This document shows, piece after piece, positions 1 through 9,875 of a stretch of DNA of 64,000 nucleotides. The stretch covers positions 151,845-215,844 of the forward strand of contig CAWIKP010000024.1 in assembly GCA_963836735.1 (NCBI GenBank), given 5' to 3'. The position numbers were made by a program, and so were the translations under genes. The notes below the pieces were generated by a model. It was given only the letters and a program-made list of their open reading frames with translations. It made no database searches and was not told where the DNA came from. Numbering within the stretch: position 1 is the stretch's first letter; each line of letters begins with the position of its first letter. The stretch is from JACCXG01 sp963836735. GTDB lineage: Bacteria; Acidobacteriota; Vicinamibacteria; Vicinamibacterales; 2-12-FULL-66-21.

Positions 1-583
1 CGTCGACCCTGAGGAGGTAGGACGGATCGTCGGTCTTCATCCCGTGCAGGACCTGGACGAACAGATCGCCGTCGTGCAGCAACGGCGACGACGCGTATCC
101 CCAGTTCAAGCCGAACCGGCCGTAGTCCTTCTGGATGTCCCGCATCCAGAGCTCTTTCCCGCTGAAATCGAACGCCTTCAGAATGCCGACGCCCGTCATC
201 ACCCATACGGTCAGACCGTCGGTCACCGGCGAGGGCGACGACATGTTCTGCTTGCGCTCGACGTGATTGCCGCCCGCGATGTACTTCTTCCAGCGGATCC
301 GGCCATCGGCCCGATCCAGCGCCCAGAGCTCGAGGTCGCCGCTCCGGTCGGCGGTGCCGATGTTCAGGAAGATCGTCTCCCCCCAGATGATCGGCGTCGA
401 TCCGCTCCGCCCCGGCATCGCGAGCTTCCAGGCGATGTTCTCCGTCGTACTCCACTTGAGCGGCAGCCCCCGTTCCGTGCTGACGCCGTTTTTCGCCGGG
501 CCGCGCCACTGCGGCCAGTTGTCGGCGGACAGCGTGGCGGCCGTCGCCATCGCCACGAGGCCGGTTCCCACGACAAATTTCAT
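1..583 (-). CDS. Secreted PQQ-like beta-propeller protein (3' end outside window)
   Basis: The frame is open from an ATG at 583 to the left edge, so about 194 N-terminal residues are visible. They start with a signal peptide (MKFVVGTGLVAMATAATLSA) and then the family hallmark NWPQWRGPAKNG. Blade-like repeats follow, such as LELWALDRADGRIRWKKY and LKAFDFSGKELWMRD. This matches outer-membrane or periplasmic quinoprotein-like beta-propellers. GGAGA sits about 8 nt upstream of the ATG. Two paralogues lie at 805-2034 and 9876-11120. Substrate and cofactor are unknown; Acidobacteriota have many such proteins, and most probably bind no PQQ. The family call is firm, the function is not. Confidence 0.85.
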   Translation of the reverse strand, partial: MKFVVGTGLVAMATAATLSADNWPQWRGPAKNGVSTERGLPLKWSTTENIAWKLAMPGRSGSTPIIWGETIFLNIGTADRSGDLELWALDRADGRIRWKKYIAGGNHVERKQNMSSPSPVTDGLTVWVMTGVGILKAFDFSGKELWMRDIQKDYGRFGLNWGYASSPLLHDGDLFVQVLHGMKTDDPSYLLRVD

Positions 584-602
584 CGAGAATGTCTCCACGG
601 AC

Positions 603-806
603 GTCAACTGCCAACTCCCAACTCCCCCGCCTTCGCGCGGTGATAATCACCGCCACGCTACGGCGAGGCTTCGCGAACACGTCTGTCAGTCCACGCGGCT
701 CTGGCGAAGTCTCGCCGTAGCGCACAGTGGTATCGTCTTCAATGGCGTCGTGCTGCGTCCCCTCGCATCGGCGCGGAGGCGGAGGAGCTGGAAGTTGGGA
801 CTTGTC
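603..806. repeat. Heptamer-armed inverted repeat, GGCGAGG-type core
   Basis: The left arm (603-640) is heptamers of the CAACTGC/CAACTCC type followed by a CGCCTTCGCG segment. The right arm (about 773-806) is the imperfect reverse complement. A nested inner pair, 657-674 and 704-721, matches at 17 of 18 positions (GCTACGGCGAGGCTTCGC and its complement). It fills the gap between two minus-strand beta-propeller genes. Confidence 0.75.
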
Positions 807-2034
807 ACTGGAACACCCAGTAAGCCAGCTTCTCCGCATCCTTGATCAGGAACCCGCGCCCGGCGGGCGCCGGATGCGCCCAGATTGGCGACTCGGCCAC
901 GGTGTAGCGCCTGATCAACGCGAACTTCACAGGATCGCGGTGCGCGACTACGAGCTCGCCTTCGGTGGTGGTCGCGATCAGCAGATCGCCGCTCGCGATC
1001 AGCGCCGCGTTCTCTGCCTCGCGCCCGCGAGTGGTCCACAGCACCTTGCCGGTCTTCGGCTCGACGCAGAAGAACTGCCCCTTGTTGCGATGGGTGAGGC
1101 CATACAGGTAGCCGCCCGACAGGACAGCGGAGCTCATGTACATTGGCACCGACTCGGCGCGCCAGACCTGACGCGCCGACCATTGACCGTTTGCGGCCGC
1201 GACGCGTGCCGCGGTCAGCGGTTGCTCGATGCCCGAGTAGATCACCAGGTCGTCGAACACGACGGGGGTGACGATGTTCTGGTCGTATGAAGTGGTGAAC
1301 GGAGCCTGCCACAAGAGCTTGCCATCGGCCGCGGAGAGTCCGACGAGGTGCGAGCGCGACTGCGTGATCACCTGCCGCACGCCGGCAAAAGTGCCAATCA
1401 CTGGAGACGCATAGCCTGGACCGTCGCCCTTCCACTGCCAGCGCACTGCGCCGGTCGCCGCGTCGAATCCGCTCAGCGCGCCGCTCCGGTTGCCGCCGAC
1501 GTGAGCGATCACGAGCCCGTCGTCGATGAGCGGCGACATCGCGGCGCCGAAATCCGGTGAGGTGGCGTCGAACTCACCCGTGAATGGCTTGCGCCAGAGC
1601 GGTTTGCCGGTTCCCGCGTCGAAGGCCGAGAGCGTGCCGTTGATTCCCAGCGTGAAGACGCGGCCGCCGCCGGTGGCCGGCGTGGACTTCGGCCCCTTGC
1701 CGTGACTCTCCGCCGCGGGGTTGACCTGGTAGGCGGCCCGGTTCCGCTGCTGCCACGCCTGCTTGCCGGACCCGACGTCGAAGGCAGTGAGGACCTCGTC
1801 TTCGCCCACCCGTGACAGCACGAATGCCCGCCCACCGGAGACGACAGGCGACGAGTGGCCCGTGCCGACCGCAGCTTCCCAGACCTTCTTCGGCCGGTCC
1901 GGCCACGCGGCAGGCGCCGTAAAGGCCTCGGTCGTTCCCGAGCGCGCCGGGCCGCGCCACTGCGTCCAGTCCTGCGCCTGCACCCCGGCGATGGCAACGA
2001 CCAGGGTCAGCGCAGCTGTGAGTGGACGGATCAT
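805..2034 (-). CDS. Secreted PQQ-like beta-propeller protein
   Basis: This 409-residue protein has a signal peptide (IRPLTAALTLVVAIAGVQA), then DWTQWRGPARSGTTEA, the same start as its two paralogues in the window. Blade motifs recur about every 45-50 residues, for example VLTAFDVGSGKQAWQQ, LSAFDAGTGKPLWRKP and LSGFDAATGAVRWQW. The fold is a quinoprotein-alcohol-dehydrogenase-like propeller. No catalytic residues typical of methanol dehydrogenase stand out, so a non-enzymatic or binding role is likely. It starts 6 nt after the stop of the cupin gene, with AGGGA upstream, so the two are probably co-transcribed. Confidence 0.9.
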   Translation of the reverse strand: MIRPLTAALTLVVAIAGVQAQDWTQWRGPARSGTTEAFTAPAAWPDRPKKVWEAAVGTGHSSPVVSGGRAFVLSRVGEDEVLTAFDVGSGKQAWQQRNRAAYQVNPAAESHGKGPKSTPATGGGRVFTLGINGTLSAFDAGTGKPLWRKPFTGEFDATSPDFGAAMSPLIDDGLVIAHVGGNRSGALSGFDAATGAVRWQWKGDGPGYASPVIGTFAGVRQVITQSRSHLVGLSAADGKLLWQAPFTTSYDQNIVTPVVFDDLVIYSGIEQPLTAARVAAANGQWSARQVWRAESVPMYMSSAVLSGGYLYGLTHRNKGQFFCVEPKTGKVLWTTRGREAENAALIASGDLLIATTTEGELVVAHRDPVKFALIRRYTVAESPIWAHPAPAGRGFLIKDAEKLAYWVFQ

Positions 2035-2040
2035 GTGTCC

Positions 2041-2484
2041 CTATTTCTTCAGCATCCCCGGCGATTGCCACTGAATCACGTGATACGTGGCGGGACCGGT
2101 GCCGATGTTGCGGATGCCGTGGAGCTGGTTGGAGGCCTGGAACACGATCGACCCCGGGCCGACGCGGCGGTATTCGCCGTTGACGAAGGACTCGAGCGTG
2201 CCCTCCTTGATGATGATCAGCTCCTCGGCCGGGTGCTGGTGCGGCGCGTGCGACTGCTGCCCCGCGTTGAGCGTCGTGATGTGCATCTCGAGCTCATCGA
2301 GCGTGGCAGTCGGCAGCCTGACGACGTCGCGCCGCTCGCCGACGTTCGTCTTCTCGGCCTTCAGGCCGTCCCAGAGAAAGATCCGCGATCCCATCACCTG
2401 CGGCTGCGCCCGCATCATCCCCGCACCGGTCAGCGTGATGACCGCCGTCGCCAGCGCGACCTTGATATCCCTCCGCGTGAGCAT
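2041..2484 (-). CDS. Secreted cupin-domain protein
   Basis: A 147-residue protein with an N-terminal signal or Tat-like segment (MLTRRDIKVALATAVITL). One cupin barrel follows, with the metal motif HAPHQHPAEELIIIKEG at about residues 80-96 and a second motif around LHGIRNIGTG. This is the architecture of small secreted cupins of unknown substrate. A strong Shine-Dalgarno stretch (GAGGAGGAGG) precedes the ATG and fixes the start. The next gene begins 6 nt after its stop. No enzymatic activity can be inferred. Confidence 0.85.
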   Translation of the reverse strand: MLTRRDIKVALATAVITLTGAGMMRAQPQVMGSRIFLWDGLKAEKTNVGERRDVVRLPTATLDELEMHITTLNAGQQSHAPHQHPAEELIIIKEGTLESFVNGEYRRVGPGSIVFQASNQLHGIRNIGTGPATYHVIQWQSPGMLKK

Positions 2485-2551
2485 GAAGCCTCCTCCTCAA
2501 TCCTGTCGACTGTCTTCTTCTAGGATTTGTCTGGCAAACAGCCGGGCAAGT

Positions 2552-2693
2552 CAACTCCCAACTACCAACTCCCAACTCCCAAAGCGATAGGGGTCGAACA
2601 ATGGGGTGTAACACGTACCAACAAGCTCGTTGGGACGCCTTCCTCCCAGATGCTTCGACCGGCTCTCCTTGGGAGTTGGAAGTTGGGAGTTTG
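2552..2693. repeat. Heptamer-armed inverted repeat with AAGCT core
   Basis: The left arm is CAACTCC/CAACTAC heptamers. The core contains TCGAACAATGGGGTG, then ACCAACAAGCTCGTTGG, then a degraded complementary half. The right arm is GGGAGTTGGAAGTTGGGAG. It separates the ABC permease from the cupin gene. It belongs to the same family as the elements near 6127, 12242, 20330, 23916, 36571 and 41734. Confidence 0.8.
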
Positions 2694-2699
2694 CCCCTC

Positions 2700-5600
2700 C
2701 TACTCCGCCCGTAACGCCTCGAGCAGCCGCCCGCTCACCGCCGCACGGGTCGCGACCGCCGCGGACAGGATGCCGGCCAGGGCAACGGCGACGAGCAGCA
2801 GGGCGAGCCCGATGCCCGGACCGCTCCCGCCTCGCGCCAGCCAGGCCGGTGCGACGGCGATCACCGCGCAGCCCGCGCCGGCCGCGAGGCCGGAGACCAG
2901 CAGAAAGAGCGTCTCTGCCCCGATCATCAAGGTAACGTGACGGCGGTCGTAGCCGACGGCGCGCAGGAGCGCCAGCTCACGGCGGCGTTCGAGCACGTTG
3001 CGGAACATGACCGTTGCCAGGCCGATTGTGCCAAGCAGCAGGCCCAGGCCGCCCAGGGCCTGGAACGTCGAGAGATAGGTGTTCTCGACGCGATGAAAGG
3101 CGTCGAGCCGTTCGGCGGTGGCGACCGCGTCGACGCCATACGGCTGCAGCTCCTTCTCGACGATCCCGGCCAGCTTCTGCGCATCGGCGACGCTGCGCAC
3201 GTCCGGCGCGTCGATCAGGAAGAACCGGAAGCCGTCGTGTCCCGGGAAGAGGCGCAGGAACTGCTCCTCGGCCATCACGAGCTGGCCCTGGAGCACGCTG
3301 TCGCGCAAGGCGCCGACGAAACGGAGGGTCACAGGCGCGGCCGCTCCGACGTCGAGCGCCAGCGTGTCTCCGAGCGACGCGTGCAGCACGTACTGCAGCG
3401 AGGTCGCGTCCGCGATCACCGGCACCGTCCCGTCCGTGGACGGCCGCCGGAGCAGCAGCCAGGGATTCGCCTTCTCCTGTTCGGTCTCCGCAAGCGATGC
3501 CGAGAACGTGAAGCGGCGCTCGTCGAGAAACGACCCCTCCGGCGCGATGATGGTCGGGTTCCCCGGCTTGTAGAGATTCAGGCAGCTCACGTCCTCGCCA
3601 GGCCGGAGACGGAACCGGGTGAAGCTGGCCCGTACGAATTCGGGCGCCTGGGTCAACAGGGCCTCCCGGCCGGCCTTCGTATCGGGATTGTGGACGATTG
3701 GCACCTCCGACTGCGCCAGCAGCACGAAGCCGCCGGTGCCCGATTGCTGATTCGTGGTGACTTCTCCGCCGCCACGACGGAAAGCATCCACCGAGACGAT
3801 GATGAACGCGGCTGACGCGACCAGCGCCGCCGACAGCACGCTGCGCGCGGGCCGGAACGCCGCGCCACGGAATCCCAGCCGCGACACCGCCCATGACCCG
3901 TGCCCGCTGATCGCCTGTGGATCGCGCGCGCCCAACCAGCCGGACAGAAAGAACAGGAACCCGGCGAGCAGCGCCGCACTGGCCCCGAAGAACGCGCCAG
4001 CCTCGATGGCGGGACTGACGAATCCCAGCGTCAGCAGCGCGAATGCCGCCACCACCAGCGTTACCGCAACCCGGGACCTGCGACGTGAACGCGTCGGATC
4101 GATCCTGGCCGGCTCTTCGATCGAATGCGCTCCGAGGAGAGCACGCGGACTGCGGCGTGCGACAGCACGCAACGACAGCAGGACGCAGGCGAGCGCCGCG
4201 ATCATTCCTCCGGCGAGGCCAATCAGCAGGCTCGCGGCCGTCACGTGCAGCTCGAGGAGCGTCGTCCCGACCGCACCCACCCACCAGGTCTTCAGTCCGT
4301 AGACAACGGCGCTCGCGTACCCGACGGCGCCAATCACGCCGACCAGCCCGCCAACGAGAGCGAGCACGGCCGCTTCCGACGCCAGCATCCAGCGAAGATG
4401 GCGCGCGGTGTAGCCGGTCGCGCGGAGGACACCGATCTGTCGCAACCGCTGCTCGATCCCGAGCCGGAAGAACAGCACGACGAGCAGCAGCGCCGAGACC
4501 ACGATGAAGAAGCTGAAATAGGTGAAGTACTCGCCGAAATCGGTGGCGCCGCGGGAGGCCTCGAGGGCCAGCCGCCGCGCCGGCGTCAGCACGAGTCCTT
4601 GAGAGGCCGGCGTCACCCGCTGCTGCAGCTGTTTTCGCAAGGCGTCCGCCAACCCCTCCGCACTCCGGTCGGAAGGCACGGCGAACCGCAGGCCGGTGAG
4701 CCTGCCGTAGCGCGTGGCCCAGAGGTCGCGCGCCCGCTCGTAGACAAGGAACGCCTTCGGCGTGGTGCGATGCTCCTTCCAGTACGCTTCGTCCTGCGGT
4801 CGCACGCGAGACAAGTCCAGCGGAAACGGAGGATCCCAGTCCGAAAAGCTTTCGGCTTCCGTAATGCCGGGGTACTCCGGTGCAAGACGACGATCGGCCG
4901 CAAGCCCCTCCATCGGAACAATCCCTGCGACGGTGAACTGCGCCGAATCCGTTCGCAGCCCGCCGGCGGCATCCCACAGATAGAAGTCCAGCTGCGCCGT
5001 GTCGCCCTCCCGCGCATTCAGCTCCCGGGCCGTCCACTCGTTCAGCACGATCGAATCGTTTGACCAGTTGCGCAGCGGCTCGCCGAGATCGGGGAGACCG
5101 TTCGCGCTGGAGCTCGGGCTTCGGGTGCCGGGCGCTGCGGAACCCGCGCCGGGTGACGGCCGCGCGAAGACAGGGAGCGCGTGAAGGTTGATTCCGCTCA
5201 CGAGCGAATACGGGACCTGGCGGTCGCCCACGCGAATCGTGTTCGCCAGGTAAGTGAATACCGGTGTTGGGGTTTGACCAAGCTCGCGGGCGGCCTCACG
5301 CCCCGCCTGCTCGAGGGCCTCGCCAATGACGCCGCTGGCGCTCTCCAGGATGACCGCCGTGCCGCCGGCGACCACGTCCACCTCGACCCCGAGGTCCTCG
5401 AGCGTCACTCCCGAGCGGAACCCGCGCGAGCCATCCGATTCAGATGCGCCCTCGCCAATCAGCACGGTGTTGGCCTTGCGCTCGACGCCGAGATCGCGCT
5501 GCAGGCGCCCGAGCGGCGTGAAGACGGCCCGCAGTTCGCGCCTGCTGCGGCTGAAGCGAGAACTCGCCGAGCTGTGCGGCCGGCAGGGTATCGGTCACCG

Positions 5601-6117
5601 TCAACCTCACGGTGCGGCCGAGATCTTCTTTGTGCGCGAACAGCGACTCGATCGGAATCTCGGAAGGCTTCTGCAGGCGGGTCAGCAGGACGTCGCCGGG
5701 CCGGGCGTCGAGCTCCGCGCGGAGCGCCGGCGAGACGAAGACACCCTCCCGCGGCTCCAGCCCGTGAAACCGCCAGAACCGATCGTCCACGCCATACACG
5801 AGCACACCCGCGGCGCGGCGCTGCGACGGCTCGTGGGTGACGAAGCCGCGCGTGGCAATCAGCGGCACCGCGGACCCGGCGCCGTGTGTCACGAGATCCG
5901 CCGCGAGCTCATCGCGGAAGTAGCCGATTGACGCGATCACCTGGCCAGTCCGGCCAAGGCGAGACAACACGAGATCCCGCAGGCTGCCGCGGACCGAGTC
6001 GCCAACGAGCAGCGCGCCGCCGAGCACGGCCACTGCCGCAGCCACACCGAGACTGACGGCGAGGTTTGTGCGCCAGTGATAGGTGGCACTACGGACGATC
6101 AGGAGTCTTATGGACAT
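2700..6117 (-). CDS. FtsX/MacB-type ABC transporter permease (one frameshift)
   Basis: About 1138 residues once one frame change is repaired. The protein starts MSIRLLIVRSATYHWRTN with a transmembrane segment and a large extracytoplasmic domain. Two FtsX-like membrane blocks follow, with segments such as FIVVSALLLVVLFFRLGIEQ and GLGLLLGTIGLATVMFRN. Around 5535-5548 the frame changes: upstream reads FSLQPQQ and downstream resumes RRELRAVFTPLGRLQRD, which fits one extra base. The start at 6117 is preferred because the longer in-frame ATG lies inside the adjacent repeat. It pairs with the ATPase at 6359-7036. The family usually exports lipoproteins, peptides or drugs; the substrate here is unknown. 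Confidence 0.85.
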
Positions 6118-6126
6118 GATCGAATT

Positions 6127-6355
6127 CAACTCCCAACTGCCAACTCCCAACTCCCAAGGAGAGTCGTTCGAACCAGCGGGGTGAAAGTTGCACCAACGAG
6201 CTTGTTGGCATCCCTTTCACCCCATTGTTCGAGCGGCTTCCCTTGGGAGTCGCCCGCCGCCGCTCGTCGCGGAAATCCTACGACGAGCTCTGGCGAGGCC
6301 TCGCCGTAGCGGGCGCCCCCTTTCTCGTCCGCGGAGGCGGGGCAGTTGGGAGTTG
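6127..6355. repeat. Composite heptamer-armed inverted repeat (two core types)
   Basis: 6127 to about 6250 is an AAGCT-core element: CAACTCC heptamers, GTTCGAACCAGCGGGGTGAAAG, CACCAACGAGCTTGTTGGC, CTTTCACCCCATTGTTCGA and CTTGGGAG. It runs directly into a second block of the type at 603-806, with CTCTGGCGAGGCCTCGCCGTAG and a terminal GGGGCAGTTGGGAGTTGA. It sits between the ATPase and permease genes of one ABC transporter and would interrupt that operon. Confidence 0.75.
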
Positions 6356-6358
6356 ATC

Positions 6359-7036
6359 CTATGGCTTCACCAAAGTCCCCCCATTCATCTCATACCGCAC
6401 CGGAAACCGCTCCGCCAGCGCCGCGCTGTGGGTTACGACCACGAGAATCGTGTTCCGCTCGGCGTGCAGCTCCAGCAGCAGGTCGGCGACCGTGCCGGCA
6501 GCGGCGCGATCGAGGTTCCCCGTCGGCTCGTCGCACAGGAGCAACGCCGGGTTGCGGATGAGCGCGCGCGCCAGGGCGGCGCGCTGTTTCTCTCCTCCGG
6601 AAAGTTCGGCCGGACGATGATCGAGACGATCGCCGAGACCGACCTGCGTCAGCAGCGCCTGCGCCCGATGGTGATCGGCCTCAGCGCCATCCGACGAGGC
6701 CGGAGCCACGAACGTCGGCGCCAGCACGTTCTCGAGCACCGAACACTGTGGCAGGAGCGAGTGATCCTGGAAGACGAACCCGATTTGCTGATTCCGGAAC
6801 GCCGCCTGTTCCCGCTCGGCCATCCGGAAGGGATCCTTGCCGCCGAGCATAACGGTCCCCGACGACGGCGGTTCGAGCGCACCCAGGATGTAGAGCAGCG
6901 TGCTCTTGCCGCTGCCCGACGGTCCCATGATCGCGATCGCGGCGCCGCGCTCGAGCGACAAGGAAATGCCGCCGAGGATCGGCAGCTCCCCGCGCGGAGT
7001 GCGATAGCTTTTCGTGACCTGGTCGAGAATCAGCAC
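6359..7036 (-). CDS. ABC transporter ATP-binding protein, LolD/MacB-type
   Basis: A 225-residue ATPase with Walker A GPSGSGKST, signature LSGGEKQRAALARAL, Walker B LLLCDEPTGNLD and a switch His in VVVTHSAALAE. It is the partner of the FtsX-like permease at 2700-6117. I chose the GTG at 7036 because the family starts just before xLxxVxKSYxTPxGELP. It begins 13 nt after the stop of the glycosyltransferase gene, which suggests read-through transcription from it. Complexes of this type drive export or mechanotransmission across the envelope. Confidence 0.92.
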   Translation of the reverse strand: MLILDQVTKSYRTPRGELPILGGISLSLERGAAIAIMGPSGSGKSTLLYILGALEPPSSGTVMLGGKDPFRMAEREQAAFRNQQIGFVFQDHSLLPQCSVLENVLAPTFVAPASSDGAEADHHRAQALLTQVGLGDRLDHRPAELSGGEKQRAALARALIRNPALLLCDEPTGNLDRAAAGTVADLLLELHAERNTILVVVTHSAALAERFPVRYEMNGGTLVKP

Positions 7037-7049
7037 GGTCGCCCGCCGC

Positions 7050-8342
7050 TCAATGCGTCGCGGTGAGCGACAGATAGGCCTGCTCTGCCGCCTCCGCCAT
7101 GACGCCAACGTCGTAATGTTCGCGAACACCCTGCGCGCCGGCCCGCCCGAGCGCAAAGGCCTTCTCGGGATCGCGCCACAGGTCGAGACAGGCCTCCGCG
7201 AGTGCGGCAGGATCGCCGGCAGGAACGATCAACCCGCCGCCGGTCTTGTCGAGGATCTCGGGAAACGCGCCGCGCTTCGGCTGTACCACCGGGATGCCGT
7301 TGGCGAGCGCCTCGAGGAGGAACAGCCCTTTGGGCTCCTCATAAGTCGCCGGCACCGAGAAGACGTCGATGGTCTGGAGAAACGCGGTCTTCTGTGCCCG
7401 ATCGACCTCACCGCGGTACTCGAACTCCTGTTCGAGCCCCCACTCGCGCAGCTTGCGCCGGATCTCGTCGAGATACGGCTGGTGCTCTGGCGCCAGGTAG
7501 CCCGCCGCCACCAACCGCGCCGCGCGTATCGGTTCGCGCTGCCGCAGCGCGTGATAAGCCTCGCAGAGCACGTGCAGCCCCTTCTCGGGAGCAATCCGCG
7601 CGAGATAGCCGATCGTGAAGGGGGGCTCCCGGCGCTCGGGGCGCGGATTGAACCCCTCCATGTTGATGCCGAGGGGAACCAGCCGCATCTTCTCCCGGGG
7701 CACACCAAGATAGCCGGGCATGAAGTCGCGGTAGTACTCGCTCACGGGCAGGAACAAATCCACGTGCCGGGCGCCCTCGCGGATCAGCGCGAGCGACTCC
7801 GACTTGTGCTCCTCGCCGAGCCCGTCGAGGAACAGGTCTTCTCCCTGCAGGGTGCAGCAGATCGGTGTTTTCAGCTCGCGGCGCAGCGGCCCCGCCAGAC
7901 CGAGCAGCAACGCGTACGGCAGGTTGATCACATCGAAGCGCCGTTCGCGGCGGAGCCATTCGAGCAGCTTGGCGGTCTCCTTCGCCTGGAAACCCTGCTC
8001 GCCACGCAGCATCGAGACCGTCATCTCGCCGAGGCTGGCCGGATCGACCTTGATCTGGCGTCTGGTCGCCAGACGAATCACCCACGGCGCGTCCCAGATG
8101 CGATCGAAGACGCGCGGCGTGTGCCGGAACAGGGGCACCTGCTGTTCGAGAAACACGCTGATGCCGCCGAAGAACACCTGCGCCTGGCTGACGTTTCGTT
8201 CGTCGGTGCGGGTCGGCGTATAGATCGGGGTGAGCACGACATCGTGCCCGCGCGCCAGCAGCGCCGCGGCGAGCGCGTTGTCGCGCAGGCAGCTGCCGCA
8301 GTACATCGCGCCCGCGCCGCCGGTGAACGAAAGAATTCTCAC
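7050..8342 (-). CDS. GT4-family glycosyltransferase
   Basis: A 430-residue GT-B glycosyltransferase. The N-terminal domain begins RILSFTGGAGAMYCGSCLRD, with a glycine-rich acceptor loop. The C-terminal donor domain shows IGYLARIAPEKGLHVLCEAY, FSVPATYEEPKGLFLLEALA and IPVVQPKRGAFPEIL. The last two contain the E-x7-E nucleotide-sugar pattern of GT4 enzymes. The GTG start overlaps the stop of the upstream reductase gene as GTGA, which strongly supports this start and translational coupling. Donor and acceptor are unknown. Confidence 0.9.
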   Translation of the reverse strand: MRILSFTGGAGAMYCGSCLRDNALAAALLARGHDVVLTPIYTPTRTDERNVSQAQVFFGGISVFLEQQVPLFRHTPRVFDRIWDAPWVIRLATRRQIKVDPASLGEMTVSMLRGEQGFQAKETAKLLEWLRRERRFDVINLPYALLLGLAGPLRRELKTPICCTLQGEDLFLDGLGEEHKSESLALIREGARHVDLFLPVSEYYRDFMPGYLGVPREKMRLVPLGINMEGFNPRPERREPPFTIGYLARIAPEKGLHVLCEAYHALRQREPIRAARLVAAGYLAPEHQPYLDEIRRKLREWGLEQEFEYRGEVDRAQKTAFLQTIDVFSVPATYEEPKGLFLLEALANGIPVVQPKRGAFPEILDKTGGGLIVPAGDPAALAEACLDLWRDPEKAFALGRAGAQGVREHYDVGVMAEAAEQAYLSLTATH

Positions 8343-9814
8343 GCGTTGCCGGCCGCGGCCAGCGCCGCGTCGGCATGCTGCTGGAACGACCGGCGCGCGT
8401 AGAGATGCTCGAAGAGGTTCCCTTCGTGCGGCTGATCCCAGCTGATGTGATTGGTTTGAATCGCCCCGACGTTGAGCCGATCCACCAGCGATGATCCGAG
8501 CAGGCGATTCACGAGCGCGCGGTCGCGGGTCAGCGCGGTCACGACCAGCGTCTTGCCCATCGCGGCCGGCATCTGCGCCATCTGCTCCGGGGTGACGCCC
8601 ACGACCGCCGCGAACGGAAACAGGAACTCGCGATTGGCCAGCGGATGCTCCGGTGAATCGCACCACACGACCGTGGGCTGGAGATACGTGCTGCCGGCGA
8701 ACGTCACGAGCCGCGGCGTGGAACGATGATCGAGCGTGACCTCGCGCGCTCCCGGCGTGAGCAGCCCTGCATCAATCTGCGCGGAGATCCGCTCCGCCAC
8801 CCGGGGATCCGCAAACGGCGCCAGCGTCGCGCGCTCGTCGTCTGCCGCGCGCGGGACGATGCCCGCCAGCTTTGCCGCGACCGCTTCGGCGACGCGCTGC
8901 GCGTGCGATGCGGCCACCCACACCCCGGACGCGTTCACGCACGACCGGCCGCCGTTGTCGGCAATCGATCCGGCAATGAGGTCGAGGTGCGGCATCCAGG
9001 CATCGCCCTCGAGCAGATCGTCGCCAATCAGGATCTTGCTGTAACCGGGGCCGTGGAGCTCGACCCGCGGATCGCCTTCCCAGCCGCCGACCGCCGAGAC
9101 GTCTCCGAAGAACATGCTCCGACCGGTACGGCGCAGAATCTCCCCGGCGCCGGCATGATCGGCGGGGTAATAGCTGAAGGCTTCAGGCGGACAGCCGGCT
9201 TTCATGAAGGCCTGGGCAATCCGGAATGGTGTCCATGGCTCGGCACTGCCCGGCTTCATCACCAGCGGAATCTTCAGCGCGACGGCAGGCACCCAGAGTG
9301 AATGCACGCCCGGCGAGTTGCTCGGAAGGACGACGCCGAGAGCGTCGGTCCGAGGGTAGAAGCTCAGCGCATGGCCGGCGTGCTCACCATGGCCGCTGTC
9401 GAGCACCGAGAGGTCCAGCCCCCGCGTGAGACCTCGCAGCACCGTGTGCATCTCACGCATCACGCCGGCGACCCGCTGCATGTTCCGGCGCACGAGCGCG
9501 TGCGGCATCCCGGTCGTCGCCGACAACTGCAGGACGTAGTCCGCCGGCGACTGCTCACCGTCGCCGAGCGGCAGCGTGTCGTTCAGGAAGTGATCAGCGG
9601 CCTCGCTGCACATCGCGATCAACCGCGCGAACGGCACCCGCGCCAGCTCCTGCCTGGCCGCGGCCTGCCGCTCCGGCCGCAGGTCGCGCCGGATCAACCC
9701 GGCATTCGCCTGGCTGATTTCAACGAACGGCTCCCGCGTCTGATAGTGCGGCACCGTGACGACGTCGAGGCTTTTGTAGGGGACGCCGTGGCGGAGGATG
9801 GGAAGGTGGAGCAT
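8339..9814 (-). CDS. Aldehyde-dehydrogenase-fold acyl reductase (EhpG/LuxC-like)
   Basis: A 491-residue ALDH-superfamily protein. The catalytic Cys is in NGGRSCVNASGVWV (Cys about 292), and VVLPSNSPGVHSLWVPAVAL resembles the cofactor-binding strand. The N-terminus (LRHGVPYKSLDVVTVPHYQ) is unlike ordinary aldehyde dehydrogenases. Two genes upstream lies an EhpF-like adenylating enzyme. Such pairs (EhpF/EhpG, LuxE/LuxC) activate a carboxylate and reduce it to the aldehyde, so a reductive role is inferred. It is translationally coupled to the glycosyltransferase. The substrate is unknown. Confidence 0.75.
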   Translation of the reverse strand: MLHLPILRHGVPYKSLDVVTVPHYQTREPFVEISQANAGLIRRDLRPERQAAARQELARVPFARLIAMCSEAADHFLNDTLPLGDGEQSPADYVLQLSATTGMPHALVRRNMQRVAGVMREMHTVLRGLTRGLDLSVLDSGHGEHAGHALSFYPRTDALGVVLPSNSPGVHSLWVPAVALKIPLVMKPGSAEPWTPFRIAQAFMKAGCPPEAFSYYPADHAGAGEILRRTGRSMFFGDVSAVGGWEGDPRVELHGPGYSKILIGDDLLEGDAWMPHLDLIAGSIADNGGRSCVNASGVWVAASHAQRVAEAVAAKLAGIVPRAADDERATLAPFADPRVAERISAQIDAGLLTPGAREVTLDHRSTPRLVTFAGSTYLQPTVVWCDSPEHPLANREFLFPFAAVVGVTPEQMAQMPAAMGKTLVVTALTRDRALVNRLLGSSLVDRLNVGAIQTNHISWDQPHEGNLFEHLYARRSFQQHADAALAAAGNA

Positions 9815-9833
9815 CTTGAGATGAGTCTACGTC

Positions 9834-9866
9834 AACTCCCAACTCCCAACTTCCAACTCCCAAGTT
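9834..9866. repeat. Solo heptamer arm
   Basis: Four consecutive CAACTCC/CAACTTC heptamers ending CCAAG appear here without a complementary right arm. This looks like a half-element, 20 nt upstream of the aldehyde-dehydrogenase-like start and just after the stop of the beta-propeller gene. Confidence 0.7.
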
Positions 9867-9875
9867 GAGTGACGT